From the NCBI GenBank assembly GCA_016522385.1, contig JAEKFU010000059.1, forward strand, positions 1-10,128: DNA of 10,128 nt, read 5' to 3'. A program made the position numbers and the translations under genes. Shown here piece after piece: positions 1 through 6,832 of the stretch; the stretch's first letter is position 1, and every line of letters starts with the position of its first letter. Source of the DNA: Pseudomonadota bacterium (GTDB lineage: Bacteria; Pseudomonadota; Alphaproteobacteria; Rhizobiales; Aestuariivirgaceae). A model generated the notes under the pieces. It was not told the DNA's origin. It worked only from the letters and a program-made list of their open reading frames with translations, and made no database searches.

Positions 1-14
1 ACAGGAGTCTACCC

Positions 15-1271
15 ATGTCGGATACCAGCAACCGCCCCGAACTGGTGGCGCTGGGCGAAAAGCCCGAACTCGGCGTCGTGCCGGAAAAGATGCACGCCTT
101 TGCCGTGCGCCAGGACCGCTTTGGCGAGCCCAAGGATGCCTGGCAGCGCGAAGTACTGCCGGTGCCGGAACTTGGCCCCAAGGACGTCCTGGTTTACGTC
201 ATGGCGACAGGCATCAACTACAACAACGTCTGGGCGGCACTTGGAATTCCCGTCGACGTCATTGCCGATCGACAGAAAAAGGGCGAACCCGAAGACTTCC
301 ACGCCGGTGGTTCTGATGCCTCCGGCATCATCTGGGCCGTCGGGTCCGAAGTCGACAATGTCAAGATCGGGGATGAGGTTGTGATACACTCCGGCTGGTG
401 GGAGCCCGATGATCCTTGGGTGCTGTCCGGTAAGGACCCGATGCTGGCACCATCTGTGCGCATCTGGGGCTACCAGACCAACTACGGCTCCTATTGCCAG
501 TTCGCCCGCGCCCAGTCACACCAGTGCCAACCCAAGCCCAAGCACCTGACCTGGGAAGAGGCGGCCTGTTACCTTCTTTGCGCATCAACCGCCTATCGCA
601 TGCTTATGGGTTGGCCGCCGAATACTGTCGAGGAGGGTGATGCAGTGCTTGTCTGGGGCGCCGCCGGCGGCCTCGGCGCCATGGCCCTGCAGATCGTTTC
701 CTCTCTTGGAGGAAAACCGATTGCCGTCGTCTCGGAAGACGACAAGCGCCAGTTCTGCCTCGATAAGGGCGCTGTTGGTGTTATCAACCGTAGAGAGTTC
801 GACCACTGGGGCGTGATGCCTGACACCAATTCAAAGGAGTGGCGCGACTGGATGGGCGGTGCTCGCGCCTTCGGCAAGGCAATATGGGATGCACTCGGTG
901 AGCGCAAGAACCCGCGCATTGTCTTTGAACACCCCGGCGAAGCCACCCTACCGACCTCGGCCTTTGTTTGCGATCTCGGAGGCATGACAGTGATCTGCGC
1001 CGGTACCACCGGCTACAACGTAACCATGGACCTGCGCTATCATTGGATGATGCAAAAGCGCTTCCAGGGGTCACACTTGGCCAATGATGACCAAGCCAAG
1101 GCCGTCAACGACCTGGTCATCGCCAAGAAGGTCGACCCCTGCCTATCCGGCACTTTCACTTTCGACGAGATCGGCCACGCCCATCAGCTGATGCACGAAA
1201 ACAAACACCCGTACGGCAACATGGCCTGTCTCGTGAATGCTGTCGAGAAAGGACAGGGCGCGTCTCAATAG
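15..1271 (+). CDS. ccr: Crotonyl-CoA carboxylase/reductase (ethylmalonyl-CoA pathway)
   Basis: This 418-residue cytosolic enzyme belongs to the medium-chain dehydrogenase/reductase family. Known family members use NADPH and CO2 to turn crotonyl-CoA into ethylmalonyl-CoA, the key step of acetyl-CoA assimilation without isocitrate lyase. The N-terminal substrate domain (about 1-180) carries NYNNVW (68-73), GSDASGI (99-105) and RIWGYQT (149-155). The Rossmann domain has VLVWGAAGGLG (211-221), and FEHPGEAT (304-311) and QGSHLAN (351-357) follow, all strong Ccr signatures. An AGGAG site at 3-7 lies seven bases before the ATG, which fixes the start. From recalled Ccr structures, Asn70 and His354 align with CO2-pocket residues, but the usual Glu of the GYET/GFET motif is Gln154 here. 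The C-terminus seems shorter than in Rhodobacter-type enzymes, and residues about 81-95 carry a longer loop, so this may be a divergent paralogue subgroup. The family assignment is firm; carboxylating activity is inferred. The promoter lies outside the window. Confidence 0.95.
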   Translation: MSDTSNRPELVALGEKPELGVVPEKMHAFAVRQDRFGEPKDAWQREVLPVPELGPKDVLVYVMATGINYNNVWAALGIPVDVIADRQKKGEPEDFHAGGSDASGIIWAVGSEVDNVKIGDEVVIHSGWWEPDDPWVLSGKDPMLAPSVRIWGYQTNYGSYCQFARAQSHQCQPKPKHLTWEEAACYLLCASTAYRMLMGWPPNTVEEGDAVLVWGAAGGLGAMALQIVSSLGGKPIAVVSEDDKRQFCLDKGAVGVINRREFDHWGVMPDTNSKEWRDWMGGARAFGKAIWDALGERKNPRIVFEHPGEATLPTSAFVCDLGGMTVICAGTTGYNVTMDLRYHWMMQKRFQGSHLANDDQAKAVNDLVIAKKVDPCLSGTFTFDEIGHAHQLMHENKHPYGNMACLVNAVEKGQGASQ

Positions 1272-1299
1272 CGTAATCAGTTTCAGCCTGCGCCCCCGT

Positions 1300-1340
1300 C
1301 CCTACCACCCCTGACGGCAAAATTCGGGGGTTGGGCAGGG
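1300..1340. terminator. GC-rich imperfect hairpin in the convergent gap
   Basis: Between the stops of ccr and the convergent permease gene, CCCTACCACCCC (1300-1311) can pair imperfectly with GGGGTTGGGCAGGG (1327-1340) around a loop of about 15 bases. The position suits a shared bidirectional terminator. There is no clear T-run on either side and the stem has bulges, so this is a tentative call. Confidence 0.3.
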
Positions 1341-1364
1341 GAGGGGCACCGGCACCGGCGAAAA

Positions 1365-2291
1365 CTAAGATGGACTCGGCCGTCCCCGCCGTATCGGGCG
1401 GCTGAACCCGCGCAGTTCGATAAGCGCGCGTATCGCGACCGACGAGATTACTATGCTGCCACCGACGAGCGCCCAACTCGTCGGTGTCTCGCCGACAAAC
1501 ATCCACACCCATAGCGGGCTGAGCGCGAATTCCAGTAGCATGAAAAGGGTGAGCTCTGCTGCCACCAAATGACGCGAGGCAACAATGAACATGCCGTTGC
1601 CGATACCGGCCATCACACCACCCCACAACATGCATAGTAAGAAATCGTTCAGCGTGACCTGAAGTGCATCGAGGCTGGCAACAAAAGCCACCACCGCCAC
1701 AAATACGCCCGACATCAACAAGGCGGGCAGCATATTCACGTGACGGTTGGCGCGGACAATGACCGCAAAAGCGGAAAAACTGGTGGCTGTTATAAGCGCC
1801 ATCGCATTGCCGTAGGCTGAGCCTGCTCCAGCGCCATCCATGACCATAACGATTATGCCCAATGCCGCGGCGACCATGGCAACAATGGTCACGACGGACA
1901 GACCCTCCTTCAGAAACAGTCGTGCCAGGCCGGCAGTGATGAAAGGTATCGCGCTCAGCGTGAACATGGTGTTGGCGACCGTCGTATGGGTTAGCGCCTG
2001 CATGAACGCAATCCCCGCAATGGCCAGGATCGCGCCGGCCCACACACCCGGATACCCGATACTGCGCAACTCCGAGAATGTCGTGGCGCGATACTGAAAC
2101 AACAGGATCGAAAAGATCGCCATCATAAGCGCCAGCGAGCGGTAGAAATTTATCTGCCAGGCATCGGCAAATTCGACATTGCGCACCACCAGGCCGCCGA
2201 AACTGATGATTACCGAACTGATGATCATCAGCATCATTGCGAAGCCGCGGCGAGGCACGGTGGCGGTCGGTATTTGCGGGTGTGCGGTCAT
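1365..2291 (-). CDS. EamA/DMT-family membrane permease
   Basis: This 308-residue inner-membrane protein has the drug/metabolite transporter layout: about ten hydrophobic helices in two EamA repeats (roughly residues 15-150 and 160-295). The first repeat ends in the typical A-x-x-P-hydrophobic pattern followed by LFLKEG (125-130). The second has LLEFALSPLWVWMFVGETPT (252-271), the hallmark of the last two helices, and GGSIVI (277-282). Such proteins export or import amino acids, nucleosides or other metabolites; the substrate cannot be read from sequence. The frame is open to an ATG at 2372, but the Met at 2291 is preferred: an AAAGG lies a few bases upstream and the extra 27 residues look unlike a transporter N-terminus and have no ribosome site. 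It follows the dioxygenase gene on the same strand after 255 bases, so joint transcription is possible but not evident. The C-terminal tail is basic, as expected for a cytoplasmic end. Confidence 0.9.
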   Translation of the reverse strand: MTAHPQIPTATVPRRGFAMMLMIISSVIISFGGLVVRNVEFADAWQINFYRSLALMMAIFSILLFQYRATTFSELRSIGYPGVWAGAILAIAGIAFMQALTHTTVANTMFTLSAIPFITAGLARLFLKEGLSVVTIVAMVAAALGIIVMVMDGAGAGSAYGNAMALITATSFSAFAVIVRANRHVNMLPALLMSGVFVAVVAFVASLDALQVTLNDFLLCMLWGGVMAGIGNGMFIVASRHLVAAELTLFMLLEFALSPLWVWMFVGETPTSWALVGGSIVISSVAIRALIELRGFSRPIRRGRPSPS

Positions 2292-2399
2292 GACGGCCTT
2301 TAATGAACACGATCGCAGCCTGCGCCCCTGTCTGACTTGCTCGGACGTGACCCGAAAATCCATGTTGCACAAAGCGCAGGAGTGAATTGTAAAGTGAAT

Positions 2400-2418
2400 C
2401 CTGGGGTCAAGCCCCGGG
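2400..2418. repeat. Short GC-rich palindrome typical of alphaproteobacterial intergenic repeats
   Basis: CCTGGGG (2400-2406) and CCCCGGG (2412-2418) form a seven-base stem with one G-T pair around the loop TCAAG. Close variants of GGGGTCAAGCCCC are, from general knowledge, scattered between genes in many alphaproteobacteria. It lies upstream of the permease gene. Its role is unknown; it may be a REP-like element or an mRNA hairpin. Confidence 0.5.
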
Positions 2419-2500
2419 AAGGCAGGTTCAGGCTAAGGCCATTCCTAACTCGGCACAAGATTTGATGGTCATCACATAATCGTCAGGGGCGTTTGGACAA

Positions 2501-2550
2501 CTAGAGCGTGTCTTTCTCATAAGGTTCCATATGAGAATGACACGCTCTAG
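2501..2550. repeat. 50-base near-perfect inverted repeat bounded by CTAG, possible MITE
   Basis: The left arm 2501-2520 starts CTAGAGCGTGTC and ends TTCTCAT; the right arm 2531-2550 is its reverse complement with a single mismatch (T versus A at the thirteenth base). The ten-base centre is AAGGTTCCAT. Symmetry stops exactly at the CTAG ends. The right end supplies the TAG stop of the dioxygenase gene. Such a compact palindrome with sharp ends suggests a miniature inverted-repeat element or a dispersed genomic repeat. In RNA it would form a strong hairpin right after the stop codon and could limit transcription into the permease gene, though no T-run follows. Confidence 0.7.
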
Positions 2551-3338
2551 GGCGCATTTAACCAATCGGCCGGCCCGCCAATTTCCGGCCTGAAATAGAT
2601 GATCATCCGGCCGTCCGGCCCGGCCGTTGCCGACGGTGCCCAGGGAGCTACCCCGTGCAGCGCCAACCTGTGTACGAGATAGACTTCACCCGGCTTGGCC
2701 GTCACGACAACGCGTTCGCACGTCTCAAAGATCTCGCGGCGCGTCGACTGATAGAGTTCGGTTGCATCAACGTCCTGCCAGCTTTCCGGCGCCTGGCCAT
2801 CATACAATGCGGCAAACGCATCACGGATCAGCTTGTGGGAACCACGCCAGACGACAAACGGGGCTGCGCCATCGCTGGTCTCAAACATCGGAATGCCCAG
2901 CAGGAAACCATGATACTCCCGCAAGTGCCTTCGTCTTTGCGCACCGACCGGAATAAGTCCGTCAACATGGGCCGCATCACGCTTGAGCCGGTATCGATAG
3001 GCAGCTTCCGATTCTGATGCCATCGGTTTCGGGTAGCCCGGATAGCACACCGACACCTGAGCCGGCTCCCAATCAAATCCCCGCAAATCTAGAATGTCGT
3101 GAATGAAGTCCACGGCTTGGCCGGACAGCTCTACACCGCCGTCCACGGCACCTGATGCATCATTCGCGAGAACGTTGACGCCGGCAAACCAGGTACCGCC
3201 ACAGCGCAGCCATTGCGCGTTGGCCGGAGCAGCCACGCTGGCCCGGGCAGCCGGCAGTGTCCTTTCTATCCAATTCGCCAATTTCGGATCGTAACGAAAC
3301 CGGCACCAGCCATCGTCAAAGAACGCGTGTTCCTGCAT
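2547..3338 (-). CDS. Phytanoyl-CoA dioxygenase-like Fe(II)/2-oxoglutarate oxygenase
   Basis: This 263-residue protein shows the double-stranded beta-helix oxygenase signature of the PhyH family. The metal-binding H-x-D motif is His124-Val-Asp126. A FVVWRGSH segment (161-168) matches the usual P-x-V-x-P-G-S-H strand. PGEVYLVH (216-223) leads to LHGVAPW (227-233), whose His228 is the likely third iron ligand, and Arg244 or Arg250 near the C-terminus would hold the 2-oxoglutarate carboxylate. Members hydroxylate CoA esters, ectoine or other small molecules; the substrate here is unknown. It begins 28 bases after the stop of the FAD/folate dehydrogenase gene on the same strand, so the two are probably co-transcribed. 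The ATG at 3338 is preceded by an in-frame TAG 18 bases upstream; the ribosome site is weak (AGG very close to the start), which fits translation following the upstream gene. Its TAG stop lies inside a 50-base inverted repeat. Confidence 0.82.
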   Translation of the reverse strand: MQEHAFFDDGWCRFRYDPKLANWIERTLPAARASVAAPANAQWLRCGGTWFAGVNVLANDASGAVDGGVELSGQAVDFIHDILDLRGFDWEPAQVSVCYPGYPKPMASESEAAYRYRLKRDAAHVDGLIPVGAQRRRHLREYHGFLLGIPMFETSDGAAPFVVWRGSHKLIRDAFAALYDGQAPESWQDVDATELYQSTRREIFETCERVVVTAKPGEVYLVHRLALHGVAPWAPSATAGPDGRMIIYFRPEIGGPADWLNAP

Positions 3339-3366
3339 GACCTGGGCAGTCTAGGGTATTCCCCGA

Positions 3367-5877
3367 TCAGGCCCGCAACCGCTCATTATCCGGATCATAC
3401 GGTGACTCCTCAATTATGGTGGCCTTGTACAGATCGCCTAGCAGCTTGATTTGCAGGTTGTTGCCCACCGCACCATGTTCCGGTTGGACCATGGCCAACG
3501 CCAGCGACTTGCCGACACGCCAGCCATAGCCGCCTGACGTCGCGCGCCCAGCCAGTTTGCCGTCCATATCGTAGATCGCCTCCGAGCCACGGGCATCGAC
3601 ATCCTTTATGTCATGTACCTCGAGCGTGACATATTTCCAGGCATCTCCCGCCCCGTGCCGTTTTACCAGGGCATCACGGCCGATGAACTGGCCCTTATTG
3701 GGATGAACGAACCGGTCGAGGCCCGACTCAAAGGCTGAGTACTCGATCGACAACTCGCGGCCGATAAGTCGGTAGGATTTCTCAATTGCCATTAAGGTCA
3801 TGGCGCGTATGCCAAAGGGCTTCAGTCCAAACTCGGCACCGGCATCCATCACCAAATCAAATATTGTGTTTTGCATCTCAATCGGATGGTGCAGTTCCCA
3901 GCCCAATTCGCCAACAAAGTTGACGCGCAGTGCGTGTGCCTGGGCGATGCCGACATTGATGAACTTGCCGCTCAGCCATTTGAAATGGTCGTTCGACAGA
4001 TCGGTATCGGTAAGTTTCTGCAGGATGTCGCGCGACTTCGGCCCGGCCAGCACCAGCACGCCGTATTGCGTGGTGATCAGCTCCAGCTTGACCCCATCAT
4101 CCGGCGCCAGCTTGTTGAGTATGTCCCAGTCGTGCCGCTCAAAAGCGCCCGGACCGACCAGATAAAAGCTCTCCTCCCCAGTTTTGTAGACCGTAAATTC
4201 CGAGCGCACGCCGCCATGTGCCGTCAACAGATGACACAGGCCGACCCGGCCAATGGTCTTTGGAATGCGGTTGGCCAAAATGCTGTCCAGCCAATTCGCC
4301 GCATTCGGTCCGCTGACCATGTACTTGGCGAATGCCGACATATCCAACAAACCGGCATTCTCGGCCACGTTCTTCACCTCGTTGCCGACATGTTCAAAAT
4401 AGTTGGAGCGGCGGAACGACCACAGTTCCTTGACCTTCTCGCCGTCGACCACCGGCGCATGGTTTTCCTTGGTGATGATGTTCGGACGTTCGATCTCGGA
4501 AGGATCGAAACCGTATCCGTCAGGGGCAAACCAGTTCGGTCGCTCCCAGCCATACACCTGGCCGAACACCGCACCTAGTGCCTTCATACGGTAATAACAA
4601 GGTGAGGTCTTCAACGGCCGCGCATCGAACCGCTCTTCATCCGGATAGTGCGGTGTAAAGACATTGCGGTAGGCCTCTTCGTTCTTGCACTTGAGGTATC
4701 CACGCGATGCATAGGGCCCGAAACGGCGCGGATCGACACCGATCATGTCGATGGACGGCTCACCCTCCACGATCCACTCTGCCAGCTGCCAGCCGGCCCC
4801 GCCGGCCGCCGTCACACCGAACGAATGACCTTCATTGAGCCACAGGTTCTTCCGGCCCCAAGCCGGGCCGATTATCGGCGAGCCGTCAGGCGTGTAACAG
4901 ATCGCGCCGTTATAGACCTTCTTGATTCCGGCCTCGCCGAATATCGGTACGCGCTCGATACAAGCCTCGATATGTGGCGATATGCGGTCCAGATCCTCCT
5001 GAAACAGTTCATACTCTGCCTTGTCATCCGGTCCGTCGATGTAACAGCACGGCGCGCCAGGCTCATAGGGTCCGAGGATCAGCCCGCCGGCCTCTTCGCG
5101 CATGTACCAGGCGCTGTCGGCATCGCGAAGAACGCCCATTTCTGGCAACCCTTGCGCATGGCGTTCCTTAATCGCGGGGTGTGCTTCGGTAACGATGTAC
5201 TGGTGTTCGACTGGAATCACAGGAATGTCGAGACCCAGCATGTCGCCGGTTTGGCGCACAAAGTTACCAGTCGCAGTGACCAGGTGCTCACAAGTGATGT
5301 CACCCTTTTCGGTCTTCACCAACCACTCGTCATTGGCCTTCTGTTCGATCGCAATGACCCGAGTGTTGCGGTAGATCTCCGCGCCCTTGGCACGGGCTCC
5401 AGCGGCCATCGCCTGGGTCAAGTCGGCGGGTTGCACATAGCCGTCGTCTGGATGCTGGATGGCCCCCAGCAGGCCATCAGTATTGCACAGCGGCCAGATC
5501 TCCCTGATCTGCTCCGGAGTGAGGGTATTGACATTGACCCCAATAGTCTCGGCTACGCCGGCGTAATACATGAATTCATCCCAGCGATCCGGCGTCTGCG
5601 CCAGGCGAATATTGGACACCGTGCGCAAGCCGACATGCTGGCCGGTCTCTTCTTCCAGGCCGCCATAGTAGTCGACCGAGTACTGATGTATTTTGCCGAC
5701 CGAATAGGACATGTTGAACAGCGGCAGCAGACCTGCGGCATGCCAGGTCGAACCGGAAGTCAATTCGTTGCGCTCGACAAGAACGACATCGTTCCATCCC
5801 TTTTTCGTCAGCGCATGGAGCGTCCCCACCCCGACGACACCCCCGCCAATTACCACAACCCGAGCATGCGATTTCAT
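3367..5877 (-). CDS. FAD/folate-dependent dimethylglycine or sarcosine dehydrogenase-type enzyme
   Basis: This 836-residue protein has the two-part architecture of dimethylglycine and sarcosine dehydrogenases. The N-terminal DAO-type flavin domain (about 1-375) opens with the FAD-binding VVVIGGGVVGVG (7-18) and contains GSTWHAAG (42-49), where His46 matches the residue that binds FAD covalently in the mitochondrial enzymes. VEHQYIVTE (223-231) and GGAGW (359-363) are further family motifs. A linker domain (about 376-435) leads to a GcvT-like tetrahydrofolate domain (about 440-836) with LLDMSAFAKY (510-519), VGELGWELHHP (655-665) and GRAT..GYGW near 777-786. Family enzymes oxidatively demethylate an N-methyl amine, pass electrons to ETF and put the methyl carbon on tetrahydrofolate. 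An upstream Met is in frame at 5922, but the ATG at 5877 sits six bases after GGGAGGAG and just before the Rossmann strand, so it is chosen. The exact substrate (dimethylglycine, sarcosine or another N-methyl compound) is not determined. A dioxygenase gene follows closely. Confidence 0.92.
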   Translation of the reverse strand: MKSHARVVVIGGGVVGVGTLHALTKKGWNDVVLVERNELTSGSTWHAAGLLPLFNMSYSVGKIHQYSVDYYGGLEEETGQHVGLRTVSNIRLAQTPDRWDEFMYYAGVAETIGVNVNTLTPEQIREIWPLCNTDGLLGAIQHPDDGYVQPADLTQAMAAGARAKGAEIYRNTRVIAIEQKANDEWLVKTEKGDITCEHLVTATGNFVRQTGDMLGLDIPVIPVEHQYIVTEAHPAIKERHAQGLPEMGVLRDADSAWYMREEAGGLILGPYEPGAPCCYIDGPDDKAEYELFQEDLDRISPHIEACIERVPIFGEAGIKKVYNGAICYTPDGSPIIGPAWGRKNLWLNEGHSFGVTAAGGAGWQLAEWIVEGEPSIDMIGVDPRRFGPYASRGYLKCKNEEAYRNVFTPHYPDEERFDARPLKTSPCYYRMKALGAVFGQVYGWERPNWFAPDGYGFDPSEIERPNIITKENHAPVVDGEKVKELWSFRRSNYFEHVGNEVKNVAENAGLLDMSAFAKYMVSGPNAANWLDSILANRIPKTIGRVGLCHLLTAHGGVRSEFTVYKTGEESFYLVGPGAFERHDWDILNKLAPDDGVKLELITTQYGVLVLAGPKSRDILQKLTDTDLSNDHFKWLSGKFINVGIAQAHALRVNFVGELGWELHHPIEMQNTIFDLVMDAGAEFGLKPFGIRAMTLMAIEKSYRLIGRELSIEYSAFESGLDRFVHPNKGQFIGRDALVKRHGAGDAWKYVTLEVHDIKDVDARGSEAIYDMDGKLAGRATSGGYGWRVGKSLALAMVQPEHGAVGNNLQIKLLGDLYKATIIEESPYDPDNERLRA

Positions 5878-5883
5878 ATCTAA

Positions 5884-5891
5884 CTCCTCCC
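5884..5891 (-). promoter_or_regulatory. Strong ribosome binding site that decides the dehydrogenase start
   Basis: Read on the minus strand, GGGAGGAG ends six bases before the ATG at 5877. It is the best Shine-Dalgarno match in the window and rules out the in-frame ATG 45 bases further upstream as the main start. Confidence 0.85.
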
Positions 5892-6124
5892 GGCCGACCG
5901 CCTTGTGCGCTGATTGCGCCACAATAGTGAGGTGAATTCAACAGTCGTGAGATGGAACGACCAAAGCAAAGCGAATTCCGACACTAAATTGCCTGGTGGA
6001 CCCGGTTTGCCCGCATGTCAAAGTGCTCCGGCCGAACCCTTCTTTGCTAACTTCGATGAGGCTAACATGACCGTCCTACCCCCCAATCTCCAGCGGACAT
6101 TCGCCAGGTAAGGCATCTGTCACA

Positions 6125-6298
6125 ATGACAATGCCGCCACATTGGCTGCCTCGAAAGCTTTTCCGCAATACCGAAGCGCACGCCACCCGCGAGACCTGCG
6201 ACGCCATGGGCTTTCGTGCCCATGACAATCTTAACGCTTTTTTTTTCGCGGCGATTAACCTGGCGACACTGTGGCTTGCTTCACGTCTTAGCCGATAA
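6125..6298 (+). pseudogene. Possible C-terminal remnant of a transposase
   Basis: A 57-codon frame opens with ATGACAATG and ends at TAA 6296-6298. Residues 31-53 (RAHDNLNAFF then FAAINLATLWLAS) resemble the closing helix of IS5-like transposases, where a basic/acidic pair and an N-x-x-A-hydrophobic run end in W-L just before the stop. The rest (RETCDAMGFR before it) is arginine-rich and coding-like. No catalytic residues, no terminal repeats and no upstream transposase portion are visible, so it would be only a fragment. It might also be a small intact protein or chance. The family is guessed from memory and not firm. Confidence 0.3.
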
Positions 6299-6402
6299 GC
6301 AGGGCGGAACTTCCTTTTCCGCTTCAGCGGGGAGGGTTCGGAACAGGGTGACCTCGGTTGCCCAACAGAATGGACTCAATCAATTGCACGGCACAAGCCT
6401 AG

Positions 6403-6430
6403 CCTTCACCTTCCCTTGCAAAGGTGAGGG
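6403..6430. repeat. Hairpin-forming inverted repeat
   Basis: CCTTCACCTT (6403-6412) and AAGGTGAGGG (6421-6430) form a ten-base stem with one G-T pair around the loop CCCTTGCA. No T-run follows, so it is not a standard intrinsic terminator. It sits between the transposase-like fragment and the AT-rich island. Confidence 0.45.
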
Positions 6431-6480
6431 AAATTGGCACAGCAAACATCCGTTTCAAGGGCCCAAACAAAACCGCTTTA

Positions 6481-6660
6481 GAACACAAATAATAATTACT
6501 GGATTAGTGATTTTCAAATCAAATAATTCAATATTTTTAAATACTACAAAAAATAAAAACGAAATTATATCAGTCAAGTAATCGAGAAAATAATAACTAC
6601 ATGGATTACGTTTAATGTTCACTCCTCGATTCAATTCTCACATATTTTATCCTGGCTATT
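6481..6660. other. AT-rich island
   Basis: By direct count 6481-6600 has 24 G or C in 120 bases (20%) and 6601-6660 has 20 in 60, far below the coding regions on either side. It contains many A and T runs and no plausible gene. It may be an upstream promoter region, inserted foreign DNA, or an easily melted element. The base composition is seen directly; any function is inference. Confidence 0.75.
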
Positions 6661-6677
6661 AATTTCCATAGGAGTTG

Positions 6678-6722
6678 CCACAGAATCGCCCAATTTTGGC
6701 CCACAGGTTCTTAATCCACAGG
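6678..6722 (+). repeat. Three CCACAG direct motifs
   Basis: CCACAG occurs at 6678-6683, 6701-6706 and 6716-6721, the last two as CCACAGG. The third lies in TAATCCACA, one mismatch from the DnaA-box consensus TTATCCACA. The spacings of 23 and 15 bases are not equal. They could be protein-binding sites upstream of the secreted-protein gene; chance is also possible. Confidence 0.3.
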
Positions 6723-6760
6723 GAATCGCGTTGACCATGATAGGCTTAACCATTTGGGCG

Positions 6761-6792
6761 CCGCGAACCCTTGCGGTAATGTTGATTCGCGG
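6761..6792. promoter_or_regulatory. Seven-base inverted repeat upstream of the secreted-protein gene
   Basis: CCGCGAA (6761-6767) and TTCGCGG (6786-6792) are perfect reverse complements separated by 18 bases, 40 bases before the chosen start at 6833. This could be an operator or a leader hairpin. If translation starts further upstream at 6731 it would instead be coding. Confidence 0.25.
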
Positions 6793-6832
6793 ACGGCGGC
6801 GCGACGAATTGTTAGTGGTTTTGGTGACAGTT

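Larger units (their letters stand above)
5878..6832. other. Long intergenic region without a convincing intact gene
   Basis: This 955-base stretch separates two divergently read genes and must hold both promoters; I see no strong minus 35/minus 10 pair. Its left third is ordinary GC content. The middle holds a transposase-like frame (6125-6298) and a hairpin (6403-6430). The right part contains an AT-rich island (6481-6660) and then CCACAG motifs and an inverted repeat just before the secreted-protein gene. Open frames at 5914-6111 and 6216-6581 have no recognisable motif. The mixed composition suggests insertions and decay. Confidence 0.6.

Noticed and set aside
1156..2370. A 404-codon minus-strand open frame
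   Set aside because: It overlaps the permease in another frame, is rich in Cys, His and Arg, and shows no membrane helices or known motif.
3871..4578. A 235-codon plus-strand open frame
   Set aside because: Antisense to the folate-binding half of the dehydrogenase, with no recognisable domain.
4648..5883. A 411-codon plus-strand open frame
   Set aside because: It lies antiparallel inside the dehydrogenase gene, whose protein has clear FAD and folate domain motifs; the plus-strand translation has none.
5914..6111. A 65-codon plus-strand frame in the intergenic region
   Set aside because: No ribosome site or motif, and it overlaps the probable promoter region of the dehydrogenase gene.
6204..6246. 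Hairpin CATGGGC/GCCCATG followed by a T-run, considered as an intrinsic terminator
   Set aside because: The T-run starts 13 bases after the stem, and the T-run is explained as Phe codons in the transposase-like frame.
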